Shown here piece by piece: positions 16,681 through 26,334 of a stretch of 47,351 nt of DNA. This DNA is from Sulfurimonas sp. (GTDB taxonomy: Bacteria > Campylobacterota > Campylobacteria > Campylobacterales > Sulfurimonadaceae), in the NCBI GenBank assembly GCA_027013295.1, contig JALUXP010000089.1, forward strand, positions 1 to 47,351, in the 5' to 3' direction. The notes beneath the pieces are model-generated. The model was not told the origin of the DNA. It saw only the letters and a list, made by a program, of their open reading frames with translations, and did not search any database. The position numbers were made by a program, and so were the translations under genes. The stretch's first letter is position 1. Each line of letters begins with the position of its first letter.

Positions 16681-17559
16681 TTAATATCTTGCTAGATTAT
16701 AATAAACATTATATCTTATGAGTGTTGTTTCTGTTGGTCTTGGGTATCTGCTATATGCGTACCCTATCGTTTCTTTTGTGGTGTCATCTAATACATAATA
16801 GCCACTTTTTTCTAAAAATTTAAAGTCAGTCATATCTCCATTTGGGTGGAGATAAAACTCAATCACATTTGAACGATTGACATTGAGGTCTCTTGGTAAG
16901 TTAACACCTGCAACGCGTGTTAATACTTGTTGCGTGATTCTTCTCATAATCTCTTGGTTATCAAGTATATATTTTTGTTGACCAGGGCTTAGTTTGCCAA
17001 ACTCATCACCATAAAGCTCTTTAACATCAGAACGAATGCTACTACCACTTTGTCTTGTCTTTGTAAACTCTTTTTTTTCTTGAGATGACTCATCTTGTGA
17101 GAGCAGGGAGTAAAGAGATTTTTCTTTCTTTTTTGGTTTTGGCTTGCTTGTGATGTTGACATCATTCAGTAAAGGGATAAAAGGCTTTTGCTCTACTTGT
17201 TTTATCTTCGGTATTGGTTTTTGCTTTTGAACTGGTTTAATTTGCTTTGGTTTATTGAGCGTTGGTGTTATCTTTTTTTGTTTTGGTTTTAGTCTTATAT
17301 GCTGTTTTTTTGCTATCTTTTTTAGTTGCTTGCCTTTAGGCATAGGGGGTGCAATCTTTGGTCTTTTGATGATTTTCTTTTTTGTGGTGCCTGTTTTTTT
17401 GAATTTTTTAGGCAGTTCTTTCAGAGAAACTTTTATCTTAGTTTCTTTGGGAGCTTCTTTTTTTATCTGAGGTTCTAGCGAACCTAGCATCCAAAATAAA
17501 AGCAATAAAACGAGATGGATTAACAAAGCTACAAATAAAGCAAAAGTAGAACGGTTCAT
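16681..17559 (-). CDS. TonB-family energy transducer
   Basis: 292 residues from the ATG at 17559. One N-terminal membrane span (~8-28, ALFVALLIHLVLLLLFWML), then a long Lys/Pro-rich periplasmic linker (~35-150, with repeated KPKQ/KPIPK) and a C-terminal TonB-like domain (~200-292: NVIEFYLHPNGDMTDFKFLEKSGYYVLDDTTKETI). It transmits proton motive force from ExbBD to outer-membrane receptors, or may be a TonB-like cell-envelope protein, since exbB/exbD are not adjacent. Plausibly serves the receptor at 5274. Confidence 0.85.
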   Translation of the reverse strand: MNRSTFALFVALLIHLVLLLLFWMLGSLEPQIKKEAPKETKIKVSLKELPKKFKKTGTTKKKIIKRPKIAPPMPKGKQLKKIAKKQHIRLKPKQKKITPTLNKPKQIKPVQKQKPIPKIKQVEQKPFIPLLNDVNITSKPKPKKKEKSLYSLLSQDESSQEKKEFTKTRQSGSSIRSDVKELYGDEFGKLSPGQQKYILDNQEIMRRITQQVLTRVAGVNLPRDLNVNRSNVIEFYLHPNGDMTDFKFLEKSGYYVLDDTTKETIGYAYSRYPRPTETTLIRYNVYYNLARY

Positions 17560-17619
17560 GAGACTCAATTAATATATTTTTTATTGATTATAACCAAATA
17601 TAAATTAATAATTCTTGGA

Positions 17620-17625
17620 TATAAT
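17620..17625 (+). promoter_or_regulatory. -10 box for hemL
   Basis: A consensus TATAAT lies 26 bases before the hemL ATG within an AT-rich tract and without a recognisable -35, the usual form of vegetative promoters in Campylobacterota. Confidence 0.6.
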
Positions 17626-17651
17626 TGCATAAAAACAACAAAAGGCATATT

Positions 17652-18941
17652 ATGGGTACAAAATCATCACTAAAAGCATTTAAAGAAGCTCAAGAACTCA
17701 TTCCTGGAGGTGTTAACTCTCCAGTTCGAGCATTTTCAAGTGTTGGAGGTTCACCTTTGTTTATAAAAGAGGCTAAAGGAGCTTACCTAATAGATATAGA
17801 TGGAAATAATTATGTTGATTTTGTCCAATCTTGGGGTCCACTTCTTTTTGGTCATCGTGATGAGGGCATCGAGTCTGCAGTTTTAGAAGCTGTAAAACAT
17901 GGACTAAGTTTTGGTGCACCAACACTCGCTGAGACAGAGTTAGCAAAGCTTGTTGTGTCGATGTTTGACTCTATTGAGAAAGTAAGATTTGTAAGTAGTG
18001 GGACTGAAGCGGTTATGAGTGCTATCCGACTTGCTCGTGGTTATACTGGTCGGGATGATATTGTAAAATTTGTCGGATGTTATCATGGGCATAGTGACTC
18101 CTTGCTTGTAGAAGCGGGGAGTGGTGCTGCTACTTTTGGCAATCCCTCAAGCCCAGGTGTTCCAGCAGATTTTACAAAGCATACCCTCCTTGCTACCTAC
18201 AATGACATAGAGAGCGTAAAGAGATGCTTTAACGACTCAAACAATATTGCTTGTGTTATTATTGAGCCAATAGCAGGGAATATGGGTCTTGTCCCAGCCG
18301 ACAAAGAGTTTCTCCATGAACTTCGCAAACTTTGCGATCTAAATGGAACTTTACTTATCTTTGATGAAGTGATGAGTGGTTTTAGAGCATCAGTCAATGG
18401 AGCAGAGTCTCTTGTGGGTGTAAAACCAGATATTGTAACTTTGGGAAAAGTTATTGGTGGGGGTATGCCAGTTGGTGCATTTGGTGCATCTGCTAAGATT
18501 ATGTCTCAGCTCTCACCAGAAGGTCCAGTTTATCAGGCTGGAACACTAAGTGGAAATCCTATTGCTATGGCAGCTGGATATGCAGCACTTAGTAAACTAA
18601 AACAAAATTCACAAGTAATATCTGTCCTAGGTACAAGAGCTATACGCTTAGTCGAGGGGATGAAAAAGGAAGCTGCTAAGTTTTCAATACCAATGCAGGT
18701 AGATACGAGAGGGAGTATGTTTGGTTTCTTCTTTAACGATAAAGAGGTGAAAAACTTTTCAGATGCTGCTAAATCAGATGCTGTCTTGTTTGCTAAGTTT
18801 CATGCGGGAATGTTACAAGAGGGTTTTTATTTTGCATGTTCACTTTATGAAACTGGTTTTATCTCAACTGCGATTACCGATGCTATGATAGAAGATACCA
18901 TAGCAGCAAGTGCAAGAGTTTTTCAAGCGATAAAAAAATGA
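17652..18941 (+). CDS. hemL: Glutamate-1-semialdehyde 2,1-aminomutase
   Basis: PLP enzyme that makes 5-aminolevulinate in the C5 route to heme. 429 residues from the ATG at 17652 with AAAGG upstream; the longer frame from 17625 would start inside the promoter. Seen: [12 protein letters not shown] near the start, [26 protein letters not shown], the PLP Lys in [16 protein letters not shown], and GTLSGNP. Its end overlaps the AtpZ-like start (ATGATGA). Confidence 0.97.
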   Translation: MGTKSSLKAFKEAQELIPGGVNSPVRAFSSVGGSPLFIKEAKGAYLIDIDGNNYVDFVQSWGPLLFGHRDEGIESAVLEAVKHGLSFGAPTLAETELAKLVVSMFDSIEKVRFVSSGTEAVMSAIRLARGYTGRDDIVKFVGCYHGHSDSLLVEAGSGAATFGNPSSPGVPADFTKHTLLATYNDIESVKRCFNDSNNIACVIIEPIAGNMGLVPADKEFLHELRKLCDLNGTLLIFDEVMSGFRASVNGAESLVGVKPDIVTLGKVIGGGMPVGAFGASAKIMSQLSPEGPVYQAGTLSGNPIAMAAGYAALSKLKQNSQVISVLGTRAIRLVEGMKKEAAKFSIPMQVDTRGSMFGFFFNDKEVKNFSDAAKSDAVLFAKFHAGMLQEGFYFACSLYETGFISTAITDAMIEDTIAASARVFQAIKK

Positions 18942-19264
18942 TGAAAGAGGAAGAACCTGAACATAAGCCACGAATAAAGCCAATTATTGAAGCTGCAGAT
19001 AGTCTTTCCCTTGGTATATCAATGGTTGTGGCTGTTGTTATGGGTGTTGGGATTGGTTTGCTTTTAAAGAGCTGGACTGAGGAGGCTTGGACACTTTGGA
19101 TAGGTGTTTTCATAGGTGTTGGTGCTGCGATTTTAAATGTATATAAAGCATATTCTAAACAACATAAGGAGATGTTAAAGTTAGCAAAAGAACCACGATA
19201 TGCTATAAAAAAACAACTTCTAGATGATGACGATGATGAGGAAGCTGGTTATAAAAACTATTAA
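18938..19264 (+). CDS. AtpZ/AtpI-family small membrane protein
   Basis: 108 residues with two hydrophobic helices (~25-46 and ~52-70) in the AtpZ/AtpI arrangement ([20 protein letters not shown], then [20 protein letters not shown]). Family members help assemble the ATP synthase c-ring or carry Mg2+/Ca2+. The C-terminus is very acidic (DDDDDEE). There are no atp genes nearby; linkage to hemL by a four-base overlap is recurrent in Campylobacterota from memory. Overlapped at its 3' end by the next gene. Confidence 0.75.
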   Translation: MMKEEEPEHKPRIKPIIEAADSLSLGISMVVAVVMGVGIGLLLKSWTEEAWTLWIGVFIGVGAAILNVYKAYSKQHKEMLKLAKEPRYAIKKQLLDDDDDEEAGYKNY

Positions 19265-19751
19265 ACTAATTATTATTGTTGAGATAGTTATCTTAAGTAG
19301 CTATTTTTTTATCTCCCATGTTTTTTATGCAAATTTGCAAATAGCATCATTGAGTAGTTTTTTAGTAATACTAGGCTCAGCTTATGCACATAAAAAAATG
19401 GTAAACTCTCAGGTATTGCAAAAAAACTTTATTGAAGATCGTGATGCTCTTGATGTTATTGATGATCCCTATGGTTTGTATGAGGAAAAAGAAGAAGATA
19501 AAATTCAAGATGTAGATTTTAAAGCAGTTATTAAAGAAGAGAGAGCCAAGATAAAAACTTTAGACCTCAAAACCATAAAAGAGGGTGCAGGAGCTAGTGC
19601 ATCATTGTTTCGGGTTGTTCCATATCTCTTTCTTGTCTTAGGTTTTATAGCTTTGAAAAATAATGAAATTTTAGAGATTGCTGTTTATCTACCATCTATC
19701 CTGCTCGGCATTGTAGTCGCTTCAATAAGTTCTAAGAGTCTAAGTGCCTGA
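19224..19751 (+). CDS. Conserved membrane protein, function unknown
   Basis: Up to 175 residues; in-frame ATGs at 19224, 19227, 19233 and 19236 all lie inside the end of the AtpZ-like gene, so the start is uncertain. Four hydrophobic segments form two hairpins: ~10-30 and ~38-55 at the N-terminus, and ~128-145 and ~150-168 at the C-terminus, separated by a charged cytoplasmic stretch (~60-120, rich in Asp, Glu and Lys). No family recognised. The 3' end overlaps the convergent PAS-like gene by 20 bases. Confidence 0.7.
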   Translation: MMTMMRKLVIKTIKLIIIVEIVILSSYFFISHVFYANLQIASLSSFLVILGSAYAHKKMVNSQVLQKNFIEDRDALDVIDDPYGLYEEKEEDKIQDVDFKAVIKEERAKIKTLDLKTIKEGAGASASLFRVVPYLFLVLGFIALKNNEILEIAVYLPSILLGIVVASISSKSLSA

Positions 19752-20424
19752 TTATAGGTAGGTTGATAGTTATTTTCTTTTGTATATCTACAAAAATCTC
19801 ATTATCTTTAGCAATGAGATGAAGCTCTTTTTCTTTTTGAATATCTCGTGAAGCTCCAAAAACTTCTACTGCAAATAAAGAATACTTTTTATCACCAAAC
19901 TTTACATGCTCACCAACCTTATAATAGATTTTTGTAAAAATTTTTTCATTGTTTATAAAACAAGCATAGACCTTGTTAAGCACTTTGATGAAATTGTTTG
20001 AATCTACTATGATCTCTGGTATAGTGGGATCAAGCTCTTTGATAAACTTTGCATTGGAGTTGATAGAGTTTGTAGAGATGCAAAGATCTACCAATGTATA
20101 GATGTTTACAAGCTCACCAGACAGGGTTGTTGGACTAAGTTGAAAAGATGGTGCTTGATAAAGTTTTATCCCAATTTCTTCTTCATTTTCATATCCAACT
20201 GTAAGCCCAAAAAATTTGTACCTACCAAATTCCAAATCAAGAAAAGTTGTTTTAAAGCCGAAAGAAACATTGGCATAGGTAGTTGCTAACTCAAAAATCT
20301 CTTTTGAATTAAAAGAGTTTATCAGAAATTGTGCCTCAGAGTTTAAAGATAAGATTTTACCATCACAAGAGAAGAGTATAAAGGGATTGTAATCATACTC
20401 TTGCCATTGTTGCTCAAAGGTCAT
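19732..20424 (-). CDS. PAS-like cytoplasmic protein downstream of rpoD, function unknown
   Basis: 230 residues, no signal or membrane segment. The N-terminal ~90 residues (PFILFSCDGKILSLNSEAQFLI and onward) resemble a PAS domain as seen at the front of sensor kinases. The remainder (ELVNIYTLVDLCISTN, then ILVDSNNF-like IIVDSNNFIKVLNKVYACFI) looks like a worn DHp/ATPase region with no phospho-acceptor His or glycine boxes. It may be a degenerate histidine kinase turned into a binding protein. Eight bases after rpoD; its Shine-Dalgarno GAGGAG is the last coding sequence of rpoD. Confidence 0.65.
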   Translation of the reverse strand: MTFEQQWQEYDYNPFILFSCDGKILSLNSEAQFLINSFNSKEIFELATTYANVSFGFKTTFLDLEFGRYKFFGLTVGYENEEEIGIKLYQAPSFQLSPTTLSGELVNIYTLVDLCISTNSINSNAKFIKELDPTIPEIIVDSNNFIKVLNKVYACFINNEKIFTKIYYKVGEHVKFGDKKYSLFAVEVFGASRDIQKEKELHLIAKDNEIFVDIQKKITINLPIIRHLDS

Positions 20425-20440
20425 AGGAGGTACTACTCCT
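20425..20440 (-). promoter_or_regulatory. Hairpin hiding the Shine-Dalgarno at the rpoD / PAS-like junction
   Basis: On the transcript AGGAG pairs with CCUCCU-side CUCCU around the six-base loop UAGUAC, which contains the rpoD stop codon UAG. The left arm is the ribosome binding site of the next gene. Ribosomes finishing rpoD would open it, giving translational coupling. Confidence 0.5.
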
Positions 20441-22286
20441 CAATGTAATTTTTTAGTTTTCGCCCAACTTTTGGATGTTTGAGTTTTTTAATCGCACTTG
20501 ATTCTATCTGCCTTACACGCTCACGAGTCACTGCAAGTTCTTTTCCAATCTCTTCAAGTGTCCTATCACTCTCATCATCCATGATACCAAAACGAAGTTT
20601 GATGACAGCCTTTTCTCTTTCATTGAGCTGTTCTAAAACAGACTCTATTTGAACTTTTAAGTCATCTTTTAAGATGGCATCTGAAGGTGAAAGTGAAGAT
20701 TTATCTTCGATAAAGTCTCCAAACCTTCCATCCTCTTCACTACCAATAGGTGCTTCAAGAGAGATTGGTTCTTTTGTGATTTTGATAACATTTTTAACTT
20801 TCTCAACAGAAAGACCTACCTCTTCAGAGATTGTATCTACATCTGGCTCTTTTCCATGTTCTTGAAGGTGCTTACGCATAATTTTATTGATGCGATTGAT
20901 AGTTTCTATCATGTGAATAGGGATACGAATAGTTCTTGCTTGATCAGCGATAGCACGAGATATAGCTTGACGAATCCACCATGTAGCATAGGTTGAAAAT
21001 TTGTAACCTTTTTTGTATTCAAACTTATCAACAGCTTTCATAAGACCAATATTTCCTTCTTGGATTAGATCGAGAAAAGGAAGTCCTCGGTTTGTATAGC
21101 GTTTAGCGATGGAGACAACAAGTCTAAGGTTAGATTTTGCCATCTTAGTTTTAGATATTTCAGAGATATTTTTACCACGCTTAATTTGCTCTAAAATATC
21201 AGCTAGTTTTTCAGGTTCCATATCAAAACTATTTTTTGAAGCCTCTTTTGTTTGAACAAGTTTTTTTATCTCCATATAGGTAGAAACCATAGTTGCTTCG
21301 GGAACCATACCAATGATATCTTCTTTTGTAAGAGAACAGATTTTATCTACAAGAATTTTGTGGTTTGCTTTGAGTGTAGCATTAAAAAGTGGAAGTTTGT
21401 ATTCAAGCCTCTTGAGCTCTTTGTCGTAGCCATCATCACTTTTGAGTGCAGTTTCCATTGACTTAACAAGTTCATTGATAAGTTTTGAGGTTGGTCCTAA
21501 TTCAAGTAGTTTTTCTTTAAGAATATGTTTTTTAAAGGTAGATCCTAAAAAGAACATAACTATCTCTTCATTAAGTTCGGATGAAGAGATATCTGGTACT
21601 TTAAGATTAAACTTTTCCCAATCTTTTTTTGTTTTTTCTAAAGCTTTAAAGCTTGTGCTTACCTTTTCAACTCGTGTTTTATCTTTTACACTTAATTTTT
21701 TTTCAGCAGAGTCTTCATTGGCGGAATCATCATTAGCATCATCAGTTTCCTCCTTTTCATCTTCAAAGCTTCTAAAGAGTTCTTTCACTCTTCTTTCACG
21801 GTTTATGAGTGGTTCTTTGTAGTCTAGGATAAATTCTATAAGATAAGGCACTGAACAAATAGCATCTATGATGATGCTCTCACCATTTTCTATTTTTTTG
21901 GAGATCTCTATCTCTTCCTCTTTTGTCAACAGAGGGATCTGTCCCATCTCTCTGAGGTACATTCGTACTGGAGAATCAGAGCGAGACCATTCTAAAAGTT
22001 CATGTTCTTTTAAGATATCAAATTTATCGGTGTCATTATTTTCAAGGAGTTTTCTTTGAGCACTTCTTCTCGCCTCGGCTTCTTTATCGTTAAGTTGTTT
22101 AGCATGTTCGGAAGCCAAATAGAGACAAACCTTGTGTTTAGTCGCTAGTTTTAATATATTTTTTGCTTGTCCAGCTGTTGGCTGCTTTTCAAAAAGTTCT
22201 ATTAGAGACTCGTATGTTGCACAATCTTTAGATTTATGCTCACTAAAAAATGTATCTATAGCTTTGTTGAGTTCTTTTGCTGTCAT
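20433..22286 (-). CDS. rpoD: Primary sigma factor RpoD (sigma-70)
   Basis: 617 residues. Region 1.2 begins with [17 protein letters not shown] near residue 108, a charged acidic non-conserved region spans ~180-360, region 2 contains [12 protein letters not shown] and the -10-reading [17 protein letters not shown], region 3 follows, and region 4.2 has the helix-turn-helix [19 protein letters not shown]. The non-conserved region is rich in Asp, Glu and Ser ([16 protein letters not shown]). Directs vegetative transcription. Divergent from flgF. Confidence 0.97.
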   Translation of the reverse strand: MTAKELNKAIDTFFSEHKSKDCATYESLIELFEKQPTAGQAKNILKLATKHKVCLYLASEHAKQLNDKEAEARRSAQRKLLENNDTDKFDILKEHELLEWSRSDSPVRMYLREMGQIPLLTKEEEIEISKKIENGESIIIDAICSVPYLIEFILDYKEPLINRERRVKELFRSFEDEKEETDDANDDSANEDSAEKKLSVKDKTRVEKVSTSFKALEKTKKDWEKFNLKVPDISSSELNEEIVMFFLGSTFKKHILKEKLLELGPTSKLINELVKSMETALKSDDGYDKELKRLEYKLPLFNATLKANHKILVDKICSLTKEDIIGMVPEATMVSTYMEIKKLVQTKEASKNSFDMEPEKLADILEQIKRGKNISEISKTKMAKSNLRLVVSIAKRYTNRGLPFLDLIQEGNIGLMKAVDKFEYKKGYKFSTYATWWIRQAISRAIADQARTIRIPIHMIETINRINKIMRKHLQEHGKEPDVDTISEEVGLSVEKVKNVIKITKEPISLEAPIGSEEDGRFGDFIEDKSSLSPSDAILKDDLKVQIESVLEQLNEREKAVIKLRFGIMDDESDRTLEEIGKELAVTRERVRQIESSAIKKLKHPKVGRKLKNYIEE

Positions 22287-22376
22287 ATTGCAATATGCCT
22301 TAGTTATCGAAAGTTTTTAAAGAATGGATTATACCGAAATATTCTTAGTCAAGACTTAAAATTTAGAAAAAAATTA

Positions 22377-22394
22377 TTGGAACACTCATTGCTT
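22377..22394 (+). promoter_or_regulatory. Sigma-54 (RpoN) promoter for flgFG
   Basis: TTGGAACACTCATTGCTT contains GG at 22379-22380 and GC at 22391-22392 with exactly ten bases between, matching TGGCAC-N5-TTGCT in most positions. It lies 42 bases before the flgF ATG. RpoN control of middle flagellar genes is well established in Campylobacter and Helicobacter. Confidence 0.75.
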
Positions 22395-22435
22395 AAATCA
22401 ATCAATTCAATGCGATCAACAAAGAAAGGGATTTT

Positions 22436-23257
22436 ATGCAAGCAGGTTATTATAGCGCAGCCTCTGGGATGGTGGCACAATTTAATCGTTTAGACAATAT
22501 CGCTAATAATTTGGCAAATGTGAATACCAATGGCTTTAAAGAAGATGACTTGGTGATAGGTGACTTCACACGATTATACAAAGAGTCGAGAGATGAACTC
22601 TCAAATGCAAACCAGACAAAAGAGGCGGCAAAGTTTCTCAACAGAACATTAACAAAAGCACCTCAAGTTGTAGATGCATACACTGATTATAGTTTAGGAA
22701 GTATGCAAAGGACAGACAATACTTTTGACTTTGCTCTCTCTAAAGAAGGATTGTTTTTTTTGGTAAAAACACCTTCTGGGATTAGATTGACAAGAGACGG
22801 CTCTTTTACTAAAGATGATGAGGGCAACCTTGTAACAAATGAGGGCTATCCTGTTTTGCCAAATGATTATTTTAGTGCTGGCGGGAAGATAAACTTTAAT
22901 CAAGGGGACACTATTGTTGAAGTTGATAAAAATGGTCAACTCTATACCAATCTTCCAAATAGCACTTCACAAGTAAAAAATTCTAAGTTTTTTATAGCAA
23001 ATCCTGACAATCTATCTTCACTAAAAAAAGTTGGGGATAATCTCTATGAGTATCCATCTGTAAGTCAGTTAAAATCTCTTGACAAGAGTGCTGCCATCAG
23101 ACAAGGATTTATCGAAAAAAGTAATGTCAATGCAGTAAAAATGATGACTCAAATGATAGAAACAAATAGGCTCGTGGGGATGTACCAAAAGGTAATGGAT
23201 GCACAGATGAATGATATGAATAATGATGCGATCAATAAAATAGCATCAACTAAATAA
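22436..23257 (+). CDS. flgF: Flagellar basal-body rod protein (FlgF / FlgG2)
   Basis: 273 residues, exported through the flagellar type III apparatus. The N-terminal rod motif (AASGMVAQFNRLDNIANNLANVNTNGFK) and C-terminal helix (FIEKSNVNAVKMMTQMIETNR) pair into the rod coiled coil. The middle (DNTFDFALSKEGLFFLV, RDGSF) matches FlgF/FlgG. As the shorter-motif first member of an flgF-flgG pair it is called FlgF; in Campylobacter the equivalent is often named FlgG2. 18 bases before flgG. Confidence 0.9.
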   Translation: MQAGYYSAASGMVAQFNRLDNIANNLANVNTNGFKEDDLVIGDFTRLYKESRDELSNANQTKEAAKFLNRTLTKAPQVVDAYTDYSLGSMQRTDNTFDFALSKEGLFFLVKTPSGIRLTRDGSFTKDDEGNLVTNEGYPVLPNDYFSAGGKINFNQGDTIVEVDKNGQLYTNLPNSTSQVKNSKFFIANPDNLSSLKKVGDNLYEYPSVSQLKSLDKSAAIRQGFIEKSNVNAVKMMTQMIETNRLVGMYQKVMDAQMNDMNNDAINKIASTK

Positions 23258-23275
23258 GACTAAAGGACAAACAAT

Positions 23276-24064
23276 ATGATGCAATCACTCTATACTGCCT
23301 CAACAGGAATGTTGGGAATGCAGACACAAATTGATACAACTGCCAACAATATAGCCAATGTGAACACGATAGGTTTCAAAAAGTCTCGTGCAGAATTTGC
23401 TGACCTTATGTACCATGTGATGAAATATGCAGGAACTGCGACAAGTGATGTTACTAAAAGCCCAACAGGGATAGAAGTTGGTCTTGGTTCTCGTCCTACG
23501 GCTATCAATAAAATATTTTCAGAAGGAAGTCTAAAACAAACTGATAATCAACTAGATATTGCGGTTGCTGGAAAAGGTTTTTTTAAGCTGCAACTTCCAA
23601 ATGGTACACAGGTCTATTCAAGAAATGGTGCTTTTAAACTTAATGCAACTGGAACTATTGTTAACAGTGATGGGTATACACTTCTCCCTCAAATAAGTAT
23701 TCCCCCTAATGCTACTAATGTGAGTATTGGTACAGATGGAACTGTTGTCGCTGTAATACCTGGACAAGCACAAGCAACACAAATAGGGCAGATTGGTTTA
23801 ACTAGCTTTATTAACCCCGCTGGACTTCACTCTTTGGGGAATAATTTATTTGTAGAAACATATAGTTCTGGTCAAGCCGTCAATGGTATAGCGACACAAG
23901 ATGGTCTTGGCTCTATCAGACAAGGTTTTGTAGAATTGAGTAATGTTGAATTAGTTGTTGAACTTACCGATCTTATTACTGGTCAGAGAGCTTATGATTC
24001 TAACTCAAAAGTCATTACGACGAGTGATGAAATGTTGCAAACTACAAATAACCTCAAAAGATAA
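23276..24064 (+). CDS. flgG: Flagellar distal rod protein FlgG
   Basis: 262 residues, the usual FlgG length. N-terminal ASTGMLGMQTQIDTTANNIANVNTIGFKKSRAEF is the FlgG signature, with DLLYQ-like DLMYHVMKYAG following; the body has DNQLDIAVAGKGFFKLQLPNG and YSRNGAFKLN; the C-terminus LVVELTDLITGQRAYDSNSKVI is diagnostic. Two ATGs start the frame (23276, 23279) behind AAAGGAC. Forms the distal rod joining motor to hook. No other flagellar genes adjoin. Confidence 0.95.
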   Translation: MMQSLYTASTGMLGMQTQIDTTANNIANVNTIGFKKSRAEFADLMYHVMKYAGTATSDVTKSPTGIEVGLGSRPTAINKIFSEGSLKQTDNQLDIAVAGKGFFKLQLPNGTQVYSRNGAFKLNATGTIVNSDGYTLLPQISIPPNATNVSIGTDGTVVAVIPGQAQATQIGQIGLTSFINPAGLHSLGNNLFVETYSSGQAVNGIATQDGLGSIRQGFVELSNVELVVELTDLITGQRAYDSNSKVITTSDEMLQTTNNLKR

Positions 24065-24077
24065 TTTATCCCATAGA

Positions 24078-24107
24078 TAGCCATTATATTAGATAATATG
24101 ATGGCTA
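24078..24107. terminator. Hairpin after flgG
   Basis: TAGCCAT (24078-24084) and ATATTA pair with TAATAT and ATGGCTA (24101-24107), one T-G apposition in between, closing on a tiny loop. No T run follows on the plus strand, so it is a probable rather than certain terminator of flgFG. Confidence 0.45.
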
Positions 24108-24167
24108 AAACATTTAAAATAAAGTCAAATACAAGCTTTCCTTATCGCTTTAAAATCTCTTTTTCGC

Positions 24168-24173
24168 TATAAT
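24168..24173 (+). promoter_or_regulatory. -10 box for the leuD operon
   Basis: TATAAT preceded by GC (GCTATAAT) and T-rich DNA, 28 bases before the leuD ATG. No -35 is apparent. Confidence 0.6.
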
Positions 24174-24201
24174 CCCAAAAAAAGAAGATAGGAAATTTTA
24201 T

Positions 24202-24705
24202 ATGCAAAAAGCAAATATAAACGGAAAAGTTTGGAAATTTGGTAAAGATATTGATACTGACCTAATCATTGCAGCTCGCTATTTAAACACTTCTGTTGCG
24301 CAAGAACTTGCAAAACATGTGATGGAAGATGCAGACCCTGAATTTGTCAACAAGATGAGAGTGGGTGATCTCATAGTCGCTGGTGAGAACTTTGGTTGTG
24401 GAAGTTCTCGAGAGCATGCACCAATCGCTCTTAAAGCTGCTGGTGTTGCTGCCATTATCGCTCCAACCTTTGCAAGAATCTTTTATAGAAATGCTTTCAA
24501 TATGGGTTTACCTATTTTTGAACTAGAAGAAAGTGCTGAGATAAGTGAGGGAGATGATGTTACCGTAGATATGAACGAGGGTACAATCACCAACAACACA
24601 ACAAAAAAAAGTTATAACTTTACTCCTATCCCAGAATTTATGCAAGAACTTATCGATGCAGGTGGATTGATGAACTTTGCACAGAATGAAATTAAAGGTA
24701 AATAG
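24202..24705 (+). CDS. leuD: 3-isopropylmalate dehydratase small subunit
   Basis: Swivel-domain subunit that, with LeuC, isomerises isopropylmalate in leucine synthesis. 167 residues, the short archaeal-type length. Seen: [31 protein letters not shown] with the substrate-binding region, and [15 protein letters not shown]. The partner leuC is not in the window. One base before it would be needed to overlap leuB; the genes abut directly (TAG then ATG). Confidence 0.96.
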   Translation: MQKANINGKVWKFGKDIDTDLIIAARYLNTSVAQELAKHVMEDADPEFVNKMRVGDLIVAGENFGCGSSREHAPIALKAAGVAAIIAPTFARIFYRNAFNMGLPIFELEESAEISEGDDVTVDMNEGTITNNTTKKSYNFTPIPEFMQELIDAGGLMNFAQNEIKGK

Positions 24706-25773
24706 ATGAAATCATATAAAATAGCACTGATAAAAGGTGATGGAATTGGTCCAGAGATCATAGATGAAGCAACAAAGGTACTCGATGCTATTGCATCTGT
24801 GTGCGATCTTCATTTTGACTATGAAGAGGTATTGATGGGTGGTATTGCTTACGATATGACAGGAGATCCCCTTCCTCAAGAAACTATCAACAAATCTCTT
24901 AACAGTGATGCTGTACTTTTTGGTGCTATCGGTGGACAGAAGTGGGATGCACTGCCTCGTGAAAAAAGACCAGAAAGTGGACTTTTGAGATTTCGTAAAG
25001 AACTCGGTGTTTATGCAAATCTTCGTCCAGCAGTTGTATATGATGAACTTATCAATGCATCTTCTTTAAAACCAAAGATTATCAAGGGTGTTGACATAAT
25101 GGTCGTTCGGGAACTCATAGGTGGTATCTATTTTGGTGAACCAAAAGGTCGCACTCAAGAAAAGGGCTGGAACACTATGGTCTATACGAGAGAAGAGATT
25201 GTACGCATAGCACATCAAGCATTTAGAATTGCCCAAACAAGAGGAAAAAAAGTTTGCTCTATAGATAAAGCAAATGTTTTAGATGTGTCTCAACTTTGGC
25301 GTGATGTTGTGACAGAAATTTCAGAGCAGTATCCAGATGTTGCACTTACGCATATGTATGTAGATAACGCAGCGATGCAACTGGTACTCAACCCTAAACA
25401 ATTTGATGTTATGCTTACTGGAAATATCTTTGGTGATATTCTTAGTGATGAAGCATCTATGCTTTGTGGCTCAATTGGCTTATTGCCTTCTGCCTCGGTA
25501 GGTGAAAAGATAGGTGTGTATGAGCCTATTCATGGTTCAGCACCAGATATTGCAGGGCAAGGCATTGCAAATCCTATTGCCACTATAGCTTCTGCTTCAA
25601 TGATGCTTAGATATGCACTTGGCGAGAGTGAAGCAGCTGACAAGATAGATAGAGCTATAAAGAGAACCCTTAAAGAGGGTTATAGAACGCAAGATTTAGC
25701 ACAGTTTGATGCAAAAGAGGTCTGTTCTACAAGTGAGATGGGTTCAATCATAGCGAATTACGCTACAAAATAA
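24706..25773 (+). CDS. leuB: 3-isopropylmalate dehydrogenase
   Basis: NAD-dependent oxidative decarboxylation giving 2-ketoisocaproate. 355 residues. Seen: [10 protein letters not shown] at the N-terminus, [25 protein letters not shown] with substrate-binding arginines, the metal-ligand Asp residues in [14 protein letters not shown], and the NAD-binding [18 protein letters not shown]. Directly follows leuD; one base precedes the next start. Confidence 0.97.
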   Translation: MKSYKIALIKGDGIGPEIIDEATKVLDAIASVCDLHFDYEEVLMGGIAYDMTGDPLPQETINKSLNSDAVLFGAIGGQKWDALPREKRPESGLLRFRKELGVYANLRPAVVYDELINASSLKPKIIKGVDIMVVRELIGGIYFGEPKGRTQEKGWNTMVYTREEIVRIAHQAFRIAQTRGKKVCSIDKANVLDVSQLWRDVVTEISEQYPDVALTHMYVDNAAMQLVLNPKQFDVMLTGNIFGDILSDEASMLCGSIGLLPSASVGEKIGVYEPIHGSAPDIAGQGIANPIATIASASMMLRYALGESEAADKIDRAIKRTLKEGYRTQDLAQFDAKEVCSTSEMGSIIANYATK

Positions 25774-25774
25774 G

Positions 25775-26029
25775 ATGCAAACTCTAACTCTAGCAAATAT
25801 TTATGAACTTCAAGGTCTTAAAGTTGAAGCACTTGCTATCTATAAAGATATTCTTAAGCAAGATGCTAGCAATAGTGAAGCAAAAATCGCGATTCAAAGA
25901 CTCTCTGGCGTGAGAAAAGATTTTTTTGAAGTTAATGAGCAGATGAGAGATTTTTTTGTTAAGATGGAATCCCAAGTAGAAGTAAATGAATTTGAAAGAT
26001 GGCTATTAGGTGGTAATAGATGGAATTAG
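25775..26029 (+). CDS. Short TPR-like helical protein
   Basis: 84 residues. ANIYELQGLKVEALAIYKDILKQDASNSEAKIAI fits one tetratricopeptide-style helix pair (G at 8, A at 20, etc.). The C-terminal part is helical and ends in FERWLLGGNRWN. No enzyme motif. Begins one base after leuB and overlaps the next gene by ten bases, so it is part of the same transcript; possibly a partner of the CiaD-like protein. Confidence 0.75.
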   Translation: MQTLTLANIYELQGLKVEALAIYKDILKQDASNSEAKIAIQRLSGVRKDFFEVNEQMRDFFVKMESQVEVNEFERWLLGGNRWN

Positions 26030-26334
26030 AAGATGCAATACTCTCAACACTCAAAGAGATTGAAGACAAAGGCAAATCAACACTTTTGCGTACACAAGAA
26101 AGTTTTGAAGTAAAAGAAAAAAAAGTTGTACAGATAAAAAAAACTCCCACTGTCTCAAATGATGAAGAACAGTTTTTAGGTTCTATTCGAGAGCGAATGC
26201 TTGTACTTTTTGAAGGTTTTCAAGCACCCAACAACACTAATATTGAAGCAAAAGTTGATTTAACACTCAACTACTTAGAGTATGTACTTGCTTCTATTGA
26301 CTCAAGATTAATAAAAATAAAAGGGCGTAAGTAA
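26020..26334 (+). CDS. CiaD-like domain protein
   Basis: 104 residues, cytoplasmic. The charged N-terminus (~1-50) is followed by a compact conserved helical block: EEQFLGSIRERMLVLFEG near residue 50 and LTLNYLEYVLASIDSRL near 80. This block resembles, from memory, the C-terminal part of Campylobacter jejuni CiaD (Cj0788), whose gene also lies near purU. In a non-pathogen the function would not be host invasion. Overlaps the genes on both sides (ten bases and one base). Confidence 0.55.
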   Translation: MELEDAILSTLKEIEDKGKSTLLRTQESFEVKEKKVVQIKKTPTVSNDEEQFLGSIRERMLVLFEGFQAPNNTNIEAKVDLTLNYLEYVLASIDSRLIKIKGRK

